Shown here: one piece after another, positions 7,507 through 15,697 of the stretch
Numbering within the stretch: the stretch's first letter is position 1
Layout of the letters: each line of letters begins with the position of its first letter
Source of the DNA: VRUE01 sp963774555
GTDB taxonomy: Bacteria > Actinomycetota > Thermoleophilia > Solirubrobacterales > 70-9
Reading direction: 5' to 3'
Length of the DNA stretch: 64,000 nucleotides
NCBI GenBank assembly: GCA_963774555.1
Contig: CAVZFL010000002.1
Coordinates: 992,001-1,056,000 of the forward strand
Position numbers and translations under genes: made by a program
Notes under the pieces: model-generated
The model's database searches: none
What the model saw: the letters and a program-made list of their open reading frames with translations, nothing else
Told to the model about the DNA's origin: nothing

Positions 7507-8394
7507 ATGGGACTGAAGAGAGACGGGCTGCGGGTCTTGCTGGGGGCGGCGCTTGCTGCGCTGCTCGTATCCGTCGTGCTTGCCGCGCCGGCCCAGGCCG
7601 AAGGCGGCGCGCGTGCCTCGATCTTCGGCGGCTCGCCGGCGGCGAGCGAAGAATGGCCCTGGGCCGCCTTCATCCTTGCCGCCGACAAGAAGGGCAACGG
7701 CTTCAGCTGCACCGGGACCGTGGTCGCGCCGACCCTCGTCCTCACTGCCGGGCACTGCGTCGAGGACATCCTCACCGGACGCCGCACGCCGGCCGCCCAG
7801 TACGTCGTGGTCACGGCGAGCCGCGACGTCCGCGACGTCAGCTTGCGCCAGGTCTCCAAAGTCGTGCGGGCCGCTCCCTATCCCGGCTTCAACCGCTTCA
7901 AGCTGCACGGTGACGCCGGCCTGCTGCAGCTGGCAACGCCGACCAGCGCCCCCGCGCTGACCCTGGCCGGGCTCGAAGACGCTCCCCTGCTGGCATCCGG
8001 CACACCGACCTTCATCGCCGGCTGGGGCCTCAACGACCACGGCTCCAAGCCGAGGCAGTCGCCGATCCTGCGGCGCGCCGCGACCTACGTACAGCGTCGC
8101 ACCTACTGCCGCAACCACGGCCGCGCCTACTACCCCTTCTTCAACGCCTCGCTGCAGCTCTGCACCACCACCCCGCCGGGCTTCGCGATCGGCACCTGCC
8201 ACGGTGACAGCGGCGGGCCGGCGCTTGCCTACCGCGCCGACGGGACGCCGGTGGAGATCGGCATCACCAGCCTCGGCCCGGGCGACTGCGACACCACGCT
8301 GCCCGACGTCTTCACCCGCGTTGACCTCGTCTCCGCCTGGGTCGGCGAATGGATCGCCGCGGCGGCAGCCGGCACCCCCGCGCCCGGCGCCTGA
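7507..8394 (+). CDS. Secreted trypsin-like serine protease (S1)
   Basis: A 295-residue S1 protease. I chose the ATG at 7507 because GAGGGGAGACG precedes it at good spacing. A Sec signal peptide spans about residues 1-31, with a hydrophobic core LLGAALAALLVSVVLA and APAQA cleavage site. The catalytic triad is visible as His83 in TAGHC, Asp136 in GDAGLL and Ser235 in GDSGGP. Mature Cys residues pair as in chymotrypsin folds. The N-terminal IFGG matches the classical activation sequence, so the enzyme is probably made as a zymogen and acts outside the cell. Substrates unknown. Confidence 0.93.
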   Translation: MGLKRDGLRVLLGAALAALLVSVVLAAPAQAEGGARASIFGGSPAASEEWPWAAFILAADKKGNGFSCTGTVVAPTLVLTAGHCVEDILTGRRTPAAQYVVVTASRDVRDVSLRQVSKVVRAAPYPGFNRFKLHGDAGLLQLATPTSAPALTLAGLEDAPLLASGTPTFIAGWGLNDHGSKPRQSPILRRAATYVQRRTYCRNHGRAYYPFFNASLQLCTTTPPGFAIGTCHGDSGGPALAYRADGTPVEIGITSLGPGDCDTTLPDVFTRVDLVSAWVGEWIAAAAAGTPAPGA

Positions 8395-9180
8395 TCAGCG
8401 CACGCCACAGCTGCGGGTCAGCGTCGCCCGCATCTGGGCGCCGTTTTCGAAGCCGAACGAGGCGTTGGCGAAGGCGAAGGTGGCGCCCGGGAAGCCCTTC
8501 GGCGCCGGACAGCCTGCCGAGAGATAGCTGCGCTGCTCCCCCTGGTAGGTGAAGCGGCGCTGCAGGGTCAGCGAGAGACCGCGGACGTAGCCCCAGTTGG
8601 CGGCCACCGGCGGCAGCTCGGCGACCAGGGTCAGACCATAGGTGCCCTTGCTGGGACGCTTGACTTCGAACGGCAGCGTGAAGGAGGTGGGCAGGGGCGC
8701 TGTGCCGTAGATGTGGGCGTAGATCACCGGTTTGCCGTGCAGGCGGCCGTTGAAGGCGAGGATCGTGCCGTCGGAGGGATAGGGCGACTGTTCGGGCAGG
8801 GCCACGGCCGCTTTGAAGGTTCCGTGGCCGACGACCCCTCCCGGGCAGGATTCGCGTGCCTCGGAGGTCGTCGCCGGCTGCAGCTGCCTGAAGCGACAGG
8901 CGGGCAGGCCGCGCTGGTCCAGCTGCCCGTAGCGATTGATCGAGAGCACGATGCGCCGCAGCTGCGGCGGGGCCTGTTCGTCGGTGGTCCTGATCTTGGC
9001 GGAGACCGAGACCGAGACCGGAGCCGTGCCCACCCGCGGCAGGTTGTAGGGGGCGATCTTGCCGCCGTAGGAGACCTGCAGGTTGCCCTTGCGGATCACC
9101 TCACCCCGGGCGAAGGTGGCCAGGGTGAGGCAGAGCAGCGTGGCCGCGACCGCGGCCCTCTTGATCGCTGCTCTGCTCAC
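8395..9180 (-). CDS. Secreted hypothetical protein (261 aa)
   Basis: GTG start at 9180. A signal peptide (AAVAATLLCLTLATFARG) leads a beta-rich domain with LRRIVLSINRYGQLDQRG, Cys-containing SCPGGVVGHGTF and a C-terminal half with strands such as YGLTLVAELPPVA. The pattern (cleaved leader, CP-x-x-S/V-x-x-G motif, strand-rich body, final Cys) recalls the much larger secreted protein at 44020-46698, suggesting a shared lineage-specific extracellular domain. It lies 16 bp after the stop of the gene at 9197-9685 and is probably co-transcribed with it. No enzymatic motif is visible. Confidence 0.75.
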   Translation of the reverse strand: MSRAAIKRAAVAATLLCLTLATFARGEVIRKGNLQVSYGGKIAPYNLPRVGTAPVSVSVSAKIRTTDEQAPPQLRRIVLSINRYGQLDQRGLPACRFRQLQPATTSEARESCPGGVVGHGTFKAAVALPEQSPYPSDGTILAFNGRLHGKPVIYAHIYGTAPLPTSFTLPFEVKRPSKGTYGLTLVAELPPVAANWGYVRGLSLTLQRRFTYQGEQRSYLSAGCPAPKGFPGATFAFANASFGFENGAQMRATLTRSCGVR

Positions 9181-9196
9181 CCGGCTGCCGCCGGTC

Positions 9197-9685
9197 TCAG
9201 GTGAACTTCGAGGGTTCGAAGCGGCAGTAGTGGAATTCGAAGCCGAGCACCTGGTTGTTGGCCAGGTTGGCGTTGTGGGTGAGGCGGATCACCATCGCCT
9301 GCGCGCCGGCCTTGTTGCCCTGCTTGAGTTTGTTGGCGGTCTGCTGGAAGAGGTTGGCCTCTTCTTCGACGTATTTGAGCCACTTCGCCAGCTTGGCTTC
9401 GTCGGCGGTCGGCTGCGGAATCGCCTTCAGCTGCTTGACCGTCTTTTTTAGCGCTTTCGAGGCTTTCGAGAACTGGGTCGCCGCAGCGTCCAGCTGGCCA
9501 GACTTGAATTTGCCCCGCACGCCCTTGAGGATCTTTTCGTTGGCCTGGGTGTTGGTCTTGCAGATCGGCTCAACCGCTTCCGTATAGCTTTCGCGCGTGA
9601 CTCCTTCGGCGGCCGCCGCAAAGGGCGCCAGCACCGACAGGACCAGCACGAACACGCTCAGTACGCCAAAGCTCTTCTTCCCCAC
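9197..9685 (-). CDS. Secreted helical hypothetical protein (162 aa)
   Basis: I prefer the GTG at 9685, since GGGAGG sits at ideal distance and a signal peptide then begins directly (VGKKSFGVLSVFVLVLSVLA). Upstream ATGs at 9709 and 9721 would only add residues before the leader. The mature part is helical and lysine-rich (AVEPICKTNTQANEKILKGV and ASKALKKTVKQLKAIPQP), with two Cys that could form a disulfide. It looks like a small extracytoplasmic helix bundle. It is the first gene of a two-gene leftward operon with the 261-residue secreted protein. Confidence 0.7.
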   Translation of the reverse strand: MGKKSFGVLSVFVLVLSVLAPFAAAAEGVTRESYTEAVEPICKTNTQANEKILKGVRGKFKSGQLDAAATQFSKASKALKKTVKQLKAIPQPTADEAKLAKWLKYVEEEANLFQQTANKLKQGNKAGAQAMVIRLTHNANLANNQVLGFEFHYCRFEPSKFT

Positions 9686-9764
9686 CGAATACCTCCCTGT
9701 AGTTCCCATGTGCCCAAGCATCTCATCATCCCAAACACAATCGCGTCCTTAAGGGCTCGCTAAG

Positions 9765-9851
9765 CGGAGGGGGTGGGATTCGAACCCACGAGCGCCTTGC
9801 GACGCCAACAGTTTTCGAGACTGCCCCGTTCAACCACTCCGGCACCCCTCC
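9765..9851 (-). tRNA. tRNA-Ser(CGA)
   Basis: A class II tRNA of 87 nt: acceptor GGAGGGG/CCCCTCC, anticodon loop CTCGAAA (anticodon CGA), a long variable arm GGCGTCGCAAGGCGCT and T arm GTGGG-TTCGAAT-CCCAC. All parts are intact. Confidence 0.95.
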
Positions 9852-9888
9852 GGGACTGAGTCAGGGCTGATTTTAGGGGCGGGCCGCG

Positions 9889-11889
9889 ATGGCGCGCCCT
9901 GGCCGCCGTCCCGGGACTCAAGAAACGCGATGTGTACGCCGATGCAGCTGCGTGCAAGCGAGCGAGCAGACCCGGGTCGGGCGGTTCTTCGACCGCCATC
10001 CTCTGTTGCTGCGCTCGCTGGCGGTAATCGCCCTGCTCTGGGGCGTCGGCTACCTGACCTGGCGGATCGGCTGGAGCGGCGAAGGCGCCAGCCCGGTCGC
10101 CTTCGGGATGCTGCTCGTGACCGAGATCTACGGGCTCTGGGCCCTGGGCACGCTGGCCTGGTTCTCCTGGTCGCGTCCTCCCGCGGTGCGGCCGGACGCG
10201 ACGCCCGGGCGCTCGGTCGACGTCTACGTCTGCACCTACGACGAGCCGATCGAGGTGGTCTCGGCGACGCTGGCCGGCTGCCGGGCGCTCACCTACCCGC
10301 ACACGACCTACCTGCTCGACGACGGGCGGCGGGCGGAGATGGAGGAACTTGCGGAGCTGGCCGGCGCCGAGTACCTGACCCGCCCCGACAACTCGCACGC
10401 CAAGGCCGGCAACATCAACGCAGCCCTGGGGCGCACCGAGGGCGAGCTGGTGCTGATGCTCGACGCCGACCACGTGCCGATGCCGGACGCGCTCGACGCG
10501 ATGGTCGGTTACTTCGACGACGAGCGCATGGCCCTGGTCCAGAGCCCACATGACTTCTTCAACCACGACTCGGCCCAGCACTACGCCGTCGGCCGCCATG
10601 AGCAGTCGCTCTTCTACCGCGTCGTCTGCCCCGGCAAGGACCGCCACGGGGCCGCCTACTGGTGCGGCTCGGCGGCGCTGATCCGGCGCCAGGCACTGCT
10701 CGAGATCGGCGGCGTCGCCACCGAGACGATCGCCGAGGACTTTCACACGACGATCCGCATGCAGCGCCACGGCTGGAAGAGCCGTTACCACGACGAGGTC
10801 CTCGTCCAGGGCCTCGCCCCCCACGACCTCGACGGCTACCTGCTGCAGCGCGACCGCTGGGCGCGGGGCAACCTCGCCGTCTTCACCCTGCCGGAGTCCC
10901 CCCTGCGCGCCCGCGAGCTGCGCCCGCTGCAGCGCCTCTCCTACTTCGCCAGCCTCGCCGCCTACCTGGCGCCGCCGATGCGGCTGCTGCTGCTGGCGAC
11001 GCTCGGGCTCGTGCTCTGGACGGGCGAGCTGCCGATGAAGATCAGCGTCGTCGCGCTCGCCGCCCTCTGGCTGCCCTACGTGACGCTCAACCTCGGCGCC
11101 GGCGGCGCCCTCGCCCGCGGCTACATGAAGATCGGCGAGACCGCCCACTACGAGCTGCTGACGATGGAGATCTACACCCGGGCGCTGCGCTGCGCGATCC
11201 GTCCCGGCCACACCGCATTCAAGGTGACGCCCAAGCAGGGCACCGGGGGCGGCGGCCTGGAGTCGGTGCGCAAGCTGCACCTGGTGCTGGCCTGCGCGGT
11301 GCTGGTCGGTGCCGGCACGGTCCTGCGCCTGCTCGACCTGGCCGGCGTCGGTCCGCTGCCCGACCTTCCGGGCGTCGCCGCGATCGTCGTGCCGCTGCTC
11401 GGCCTCATCGAGCTGCGCCGCATCGGCCGCACCCTGCTCGCGGTCGGCCGGCGCCAGCAGCGCCGCCTCGTCTACCGCTTCGAGGGCGACGCCCCGGCCC
11501 AGTGCTTCTCGGATGACGGTCACGTCGCCGGCCGCCTGATCGACGCCAGCGCCGCCGGCGTCGGGCTGGTGCTGGAGGCGCCCCTGGAGATCGGCGCCAA
11601 GCCCGCCGTCCTGCTCCAGCTCGAGGACGCGGCCGGCGAGGCGCACGAGGTCGCCGCCCAGGTCGAGGTGCGCTCCTGCCGCGAAGTCGAGGGGCGGCAC
11701 CTGGTGGGCGCCACCATCACCGAAATCGACCCCGCTTCCCGCATGCGGCTGATGGAGTGGTGCTACGTCGTCTGCAACCACGAGCGCCTGCGCGGCCGCC
11801 GCCCGGCAGTCCAACCCGTGGGCCGGGTCGAGGAGATCGTGCTGCCCCTGCCGTCCCCGCAAGTGGCACCGCAAGCCGCTATCGCCTAG
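9889..11889 (+). CDS. Cellulose-synthase-like GT2 glycosyltransferase with PilZ domain
   Basis: A membrane glycosyltransferase of up to 666 residues, BcsA-like. Two N-terminal membrane helices (LLLRSLAVIALLWGVGYL; FGMLLVTEIYGLWALG) precede a GT2 core with DDGRR, LMLDADHVPM, IAEDFHTTIRMQ and QRDRW (QxxRW). More membrane helices follow, then a C-terminal PilZ-like domain (RRLVYRFEGDAP..., DASAAGVGLVLEAPL), which in BcsA binds cyclic di-GMP and relieves autoinhibition. It likely polymerises and exports a beta-glucan or related polysaccharide. The start is uncertain: GTG at 9952 would remove a doubtful basic leader. No bcsB-like partner is adjacent. Confidence 0.88.
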   Translation: MARPGRRPGTQETRCVRRCSCVQASEQTRVGRFFDRHPLLLRSLAVIALLWGVGYLTWRIGWSGEGASPVAFGMLLVTEIYGLWALGTLAWFSWSRPPAVRPDATPGRSVDVYVCTYDEPIEVVSATLAGCRALTYPHTTYLLDDGRRAEMEELAELAGAEYLTRPDNSHAKAGNINAALGRTEGELVLMLDADHVPMPDALDAMVGYFDDERMALVQSPHDFFNHDSAQHYAVGRHEQSLFYRVVCPGKDRHGAAYWCGSAALIRRQALLEIGGVATETIAEDFHTTIRMQRHGWKSRYHDEVLVQGLAPHDLDGYLLQRDRWARGNLAVFTLPESPLRARELRPLQRLSYFASLAAYLAPPMRLLLLATLGLVLWTGELPMKISVVALAALWLPYVTLNLGAGGALARGYMKIGETAHYELLTMEIYTRALRCAIRPGHTAFKVTPKQGTGGGGLESVRKLHLVLACAVLVGAGTVLRLLDLAGVGPLPDLPGVAAIVVPLLGLIELRRIGRTLLAVGRRQQRRLVYRFEGDAPAQCFSDDGHVAGRLIDASAAGVGLVLEAPLEIGAKPAVLLQLEDAAGEAHEVAAQVEVRSCREVEGRHLVGATITEIDPASRMRLMEWCYVVCNHERLRGRRPAVQPVGRVEEIVLPLPSPQVAPQAAIA

Positions 11890-11898
11890 AACCTCGAC

Positions 11899-11947
11899 CA
11901 GGTGCAACGCGTTGTGGCCCCAGCAGGGGAACAAAACGTTGCACCTG
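11899..11947. repeat. REP-like palindrome, GGTGCAACG family, copy 1
   Basis: The arms CAGGTGCAACG and CGTTGCACCTG are perfect inverted repeats separated by about 27 bases. Two related units lie at 58585-58632 and 58658-58705. Here the copy falls between the glycosyltransferase stop and tRNA-Ser(GGA). Confidence 0.75.
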
Positions 11948-11983
11948 CGGACGGAGTGCAGGCAATACCCTTGGTTGAACCAC

Positions 11984-12073
11984 GGAGAGGTGTCCGAGTG
12001 GCTTAAGGAGCGCGACTGGAAATCGCGTGGGCGGGGTTAACCCGCCTCGTGGGTTCGAATCCCACCCTCTCCG
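11984..12073 (+). tRNA. tRNA-Ser(GGA)
   Basis: Class II tRNA of 90 nt: acceptor GGAGAGG/CCTCTCC, anticodon stem CGCGA/TCGCG with loop CTGGAAA (anticodon GGA), long variable arm GGCGGGGTTAACCCGCC and T arm GTGGG-TTCGAAT-CCCAC. The serine integrase gene of the following island reads antisense into its 3' half, which makes this the likely integration site. Confidence 0.95.
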
Positions 12074-13694
12074 CTAAGAGTTCCTTATTGGAACCCCGGC
12101 CCGAAGAAGCGCCCTTGCGGCGCTCGGCCCGCAGTTGCCGGGGCGTGTCTTTGGCCGTGAGGATGCGGAACTCCTCGCGCAGCTCCCCTTCAACCTCCTC
12201 GTCGGGCCGTACCCGGAAGCAGTCGAACAGGGCCTGGTTCCACAACCGCCGGTCTGTGCCGATGGCTTCGGCGTAGGTCGCCTCCATCACCTTCGCCGCC
12301 GCCAGCACCCGGTCGAACACCCGGTCGAGTTCGTCCAGGTCGGACTCGGCCCGAGCGAGCGCGACCTCGGCGGCGCCCAACTCGCGGGCGAGGCGCGCCT
12401 GCTCGGCCTTAAGCAGATCGACCGGCAAGGCGTCGGCGTAAAAGGCTTCGAGGAGCTTGGCGCGCTCTTCGTTCAGCGACCCGATCCGTTCGCGCTGGCG
12501 GCGGACCTCGCGGCGGTTCACAGCCCGCATTCCGGCCAGGCCCTTGGTCAGTTCCTTTCGGACCTCGGCCAAGTGCAACGCCCACTTCTTAGCGTCGGTG
12601 CCGGGACCGAGTTGGGTCACCTTGACCGTCGCGTAGGCGGCGGCGACCTTCGCCTCGACCTCATGTACGGGGAGGTAGGGCAGCTTGCACCCCGTTCTCT
12701 TGATCCGTCCCAGGCAGGCGAAGTAGTCGTATCGGCGGCCGGATTTACCGCGCCCCTTCGCGAAGGTCAGCCGTTCGCCGCAGTGGCAGCGCAGGCTGCC
12801 CTTCAGGTAGTGGTGGTGCTTGCGGTCGCGCTCGCAGGCCTGGGCGTGGGCTTCGAGCACAGCTTGGACGCGCTGGTATGTCTCGTCATCGATCAGCGGC
12901 TCGTGCCTGCCATCGGGGTATTCCACCCCGGCATAGCGGACGGTGCCGACGTAGTAGGGGTGCTTGAGCATCCGCGAAATCTGAGTGCGCGAGAGCGACC
13001 GAGCTGGTCGGCTTGGCGTCGGGCGCGTGGTCAGCCCGCGATCCTCAAGTGCCGCGTGCAGCGTGTCCAGCGTGTAAGCGCCTGAGGCGTAGGCGGCGAA
13101 CGCCCAGCGGACGTGCGGGGCGCGCTCGGGGTCGAGCCGCACCGTGCGCAACTCGATCCCGGTCGCCTCATCGCGCTCGCGCACGTTGAGGTAGCCGATA
13201 GGCGCGGCGCAGGGCGTGCCGCCAAGTCGCGCCTTCTGACGCAGCCCCTTCTTGGCCTCTGTAGCGAGGTTGGCCGAGTACAGCTGCGCGTTGGCAGCGA
13301 AGATCGTCTCCATGTACTGACCCATTGGCGTCTCGTCGATCGACTCGGTGACGGAGACGAGTTCGGCTCCGGCCTGCCTGATTTCGACCGCGATCTTGAG
13401 GTGGTCGGCGACGCTGCGCGCGAGGCGGTCGAGCTTGTGAACGATCACGTAGTCCAGGTCGCCCCCCTCGCGCAACCGCGCCAACAGCCGTTGCAACTCG
13501 GGGCGCTCGGCGGAGCGGGCCGAGCGCCCCCGGTCCACGAACTCATCGGCGCTCGGGTCGTGCTCGGCTTCAAGCTGGGCGACCTTGCGCAAGCAGGCCT
13601 CGCGCTGCGCCTCGATGGAGTAGCCCTCCTCCGAGAAGGCCCGCCGTGTCTGCTCAGCGGTCGAAACGCGCAGGTACAGTGCCGCCCGCTTCAC
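12003..13694 (-). CDS. Large serine recombinase (island integrase)
   Basis: A 563-residue large serine integrase. Residues 1-155 are the resolvase-type catalytic domain with the nucleophile Ser11 in YLRVSTAEQ, and DRGRSARS and KLDRLARS arginine motifs. A recombinase domain follows (DRGLTTRP..., ISRMLKHPYYVGTVRY), then a zinc-ribbon (LRCHCGERL and later Cys) and a coiled coil from about 400 to 480. It catalyses attP x attB recombination. The last about 24 codons read antisense through tRNA-Ser, giving a chimeric tail (VGFEPTRRVNPAHAISS), probably a consequence of integration. The true pre-integration C-terminus would differ. Confidence 0.93.
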   Translation of the reverse strand: MKRAALYLRVSTAEQTRRAFSEEGYSIEAQREACLRKVAQLEAEHDPSADEFVDRGRSARSAERPELQRLLARLREGGDLDYVIVHKLDRLARSVADHLKIAVEIRQAGAELVSVTESIDETPMGQYMETIFAANAQLYSANLATEAKKGLRQKARLGGTPCAAPIGYLNVRERDEATGIELRTVRLDPERAPHVRWAFAAYASGAYTLDTLHAALEDRGLTTRPTPSRPARSLSRTQISRMLKHPYYVGTVRYAGVEYPDGRHEPLIDDETYQRVQAVLEAHAQACERDRKHHHYLKGSLRCHCGERLTFAKGRGKSGRRYDYFACLGRIKRTGCKLPYLPVHEVEAKVAAAYATVKVTQLGPGTDAKKWALHLAEVRKELTKGLAGMRAVNRREVRRQRERIGSLNEERAKLLEAFYADALPVDLLKAEQARLARELGAAEVALARAESDLDELDRVFDRVLAAAKVMEATYAEAIGTDRRLWNQALFDCFRVRPDEEVEGELREEFRILTAKDTPRQLRAERRKGASSGRGSNKELLAERVGFEPTRRVNPAHAISSRAP

Positions 13695-13730
13695 CGTGTC
13701 TCCCCGCCGGGTCGGGCGATGCCGAGCAAC

Positions 13731-14108
13731 TCAGCGAGAGGACCCACGGCGGCCCCCTTCGCGGCGTTTGGATCGCTTCTGCTCGACGTAGCGTTCGATG
13801 TCTTTTCGGTCCTTCGCCGAAAGGTCGCCCCCGAACATGGTCCGCAGGTATGAGTCGAGGCTCGGCAGGGCATCAGAAGGCATGTAGCCCGCCAGGGCAA
13901 AGAGGTCCGCGACATTGAGGTCGAGGGCGCGGGCGATCCGCTGGAGCTTCTCGGGATCGGGACGGCCGAACTCACCGCGCTCCAGGCGCATGATCGTGGT
14001 CCGGGTTCCGCCCGCCGCGTTGCCCAGGGTTTCGAGGGACAGGCCCTGCCGCGCCCGCTCGCGGGCGATGAGCTTGCCAAGGGCTTTGAGATTGCTGGCC
14101 ATGCCCAT
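13731..14108 (-). CDS. XRE-family regulator of the island
   Basis: A 125-residue protein, starting at the ATG at 14108 (an alternative ATG lies two codons in). Residues about 8-65 are a Cro/C1 helix-turn-helix: LGKLIARERARQGLSLETLG, then RTTIMRLERGEFGRPDPEKL and IARALDLNVADLFALAGY. The C-terminus is basic (YVEQKRSKRREGGRRGSSR). An inverted-repeat motif GTTGCG-N4-CGCAAC lies 15 bp upstream of the start and recurs at 18946 and 18980. The simplest reading is autoregulation plus control of the ATPase operon. It lies 36 bp downstream of... the integrase start on the same strand side, so it probably precedes the integrase in one transcript. Confidence 0.85.
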   Translation of the reverse strand: MGMASNLKALGKLIARERARQGLSLETLGNAAGGTRTTIMRLERGEFGRPDPEKLQRIARALDLNVADLFALAGYMPSDALPSLDSYLRTMFGGDLSAKDRKDIERYVEQKRSKRREGGRRGSSR

Positions 14109-14122
14109 ATTGTCTCGCTTTC

Positions 14123-14138
14123 GTTGCGTATGCGCAAC
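14123..14138. promoter_or_regulatory. Operator-like inverted repeat GTTGCG-TATG-CGCAAC
   Basis: Perfect 6-bp arms around a 4-bp centre, 15 bp upstream of the XRE start. It is the exact reverse complement of the site at 18946-18961, so a shared regulator is likely. Confidence 0.65.
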
Positions 14139-14239
14139 AAGCCGAGCATTGGGTTGCGGGGTCGAGTCAGCGGCCAAAGAGAAGTGGCGGGCGACCTGAA
14201 CGAATCCATAGGTGGTGTCCAGGTCGCCCGCATTTGGTG

Positions 14240-14608
14240 TTACGCCGACAGCGCCTCGATCTTGGCGGTGATTTGGCTCTTGCGGTCCGCCGCACTGTCT
14301 TTCAGCGCTTTGAACTCGCGGGTGGCCTCCTCGGCCCGTTCCTTGGCCGCTTCGACCTCCTCGTCGATCGCCTCGCGGGCGTCTTCGAGGGTGGCGATGG
14401 CCGAAGCGACGGCACCGTCGGTGGTCGTCTCCCGCACGCGGCGACGGCCGGTTGCCCCGGCGGCCTTCCGCGCCTGGTAGACCGCGCCGCGGATCGAGCT
14501 CGGTTTCATTCCGAGCTTTTTGGCGACGATCTCATGGGCCTCCTTCTTGGAGTGCCCTTCAGCCGCCAGCTCCTCGACGGCGCGATAGATGTCCTGGGCT
14601 TTACTCAT
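14240..14608 (-). CDS. Small helix-turn-helix/coiled-coil protein (122 aa)
   Basis: I start at the ATG at 14608, preceded by GGGAGG at suitable spacing. Residues 1-50 look like a DNA-binding helix-turn-helix (KAQDIYRAVEELAAEGHSKK, then KLGMKPSSIRGAVYQAR). The rest is a long charged coiled coil (EDAREAIDEEVEAAKERAEE). Such proteins could act as nucleoid or partition-like accessory factors, but I recognise no family. It lies between the regulator and methyltransferase, all leftward. Confidence 0.7.
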   Translation of the reverse strand: MSKAQDIYRAVEELAAEGHSKKEAHEIVAKKLGMKPSSIRGAVYQARKAAGATGRRRVRETTTDGAVASAIATLEDAREAIDEEVEAAKERAEEATREFKALKDSAADRKSQITAKIEALSA

Positions 14609-14701
14609 GCCCAAGCACCTCCCTTCGGGTAGTGGATGGTTGTGGCGGCGAGCAGAAAGGCGTGCACACCTTTCCGCCCGCCGTGCAGCCGGTCCACCGG
14701 C

Positions 14702-15697
14702 TCACGACGCCCTCCCGGCGGTAATCCGCCGCCTGGCGAGCTTCGCGTAGGCGGGATTCAGTTCGACGCCGAGCCAGTCGCGGTTCAGTCGCTCCGCGAC
14801 GAGTGCCGTCGTGCCGCTACCCATGAACGGATCGAGGAGTACGCCGGGACGAGTCGGCGCGAAGCAGTCGCAGCGGCGAAGCTCCCCGACCTCCCGCGTG
14901 TGCCGTATCCCCTCGTTCGTCCGGCGGCTCCTGATCCGCGTCGGTCGCGTCCAGGCCCGGTCGCACTGGACGCAGATTCGCTCCGGGCACGTCGCGCGGA
15001 TCATCGGCTCGATCAGCGCTTCGGGGAACGTGGCCTGATGCCCCAAGCGGTCGATGGCGGTCGGGATCGTCCACACATCGCCCGGGTTCTTGCCGCGCGC
15101 GTTCCCGACCCGACCCGCCGCCTTCAGCCTGCCGAGGCCGGTATTGCCTCCCTGGTAGCGGCGACCGCGCTCGCGCGGTGCCACCCGCGCCCGGTGCGCC
15201 GAGCGGTGCGGGATGCGGATCGCGTCGAGGTCGAAGAAGTAGTGGCGCTCCTTGGTCGCAAAGATCACGACTTCATAGGTCGGGCTGAGCCGGTCCTTCG
15301 CGCTCTGCGGCAACGGGTTCGGCTTGTGCCAGGCGAGGACGTTGCGAATGACCCAGCCGTCGGCGGCAAGCGCCAAGGCAAGGCGTTGGGGCACGAGCAG
15401 CAGGCTTCCGCGCGGTGCGCCCTGACGTGCGTGCTTGCTGAAGGAGTCGCCGAGGTTGAGCCAGAGCGCCCCCGAGTTCTTCAACAGCCGCCGCACCTGT
15501 CGCAGCACCGCCACGAGGTTCCCGACGTACTCGGTGACCGACGGCTCCCGACCAAGCTGTCCGGCGACGCCGTAGTCGCGCAGGCCATTCGCATAGGGCG
15601 GGCTGGTCACACAGCAATCGACGCTTCCGGGGAGGAGTCCGGCCAGCACCGTGCGGGCGTCGCCGCACAGGATCGTGTTCCTCGGCAGCGCCTTCAC
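14702..15697 (-). CDS. Orphan DNA methyltransferase (N4-C/N6-A type, beta class)
   Basis: A 331-residue methyltransferase. I take the GTG at 15697, whose codon overlaps the stop of the preceding gene (GTGA) and follows GGGAGGGGA. The catalytic motif TSPPY lies at residues 31-35 and the SAM-binding DPFMGSGTT near residue 285, the beta-class order. An inserted segment contains CPERICVQC and RRCDC, a possible zinc site. The SPPY form suits cytosine-N4 or adenine-N6 methylation. No restriction endonuclease is adjacent, so it probably protects the element from host restriction or regulates it. Confidence 0.9.
   Translation of the reverse strand: MKALPRNTILCGDARTVLAGLLPGSVDCCVTSPPYANGLRDYGVAGQLGREPSVTEYVGNLVAVLRQVRRLLKNSGALWLNLGDSFSKHARQGAPRGSLLLVPQRLALALAADGWVIRNVLAWHKPNPLPQSAKDRLSPTYEVVIFATKERHYFFDLDAIRIPHRSAHRARVAPRERGRRYQGGNTGLGRLKAAGRVGNARGKNPGDVWTIPTAIDRLGHQATFPEALIEPMIRATCPERICVQCDRAWTRPTRIRSRRTNEGIRHTREVGELRRCDCFAPTRPGVLLDPFMGSGTTALVAERLNRDWLGVELNPAYAKLARRRITAGRAS

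Noticed and set aside
9760..11934. 724-codon open frame antisense to the BcsA-like glycosyltransferase
   Set aside because: It has low-complexity Arg/Ala/Gly/Asp/Gln-rich translation with no domain and crosses tRNA-Ser(CGA). The plus strand encodes an intact glycosyltransferase.
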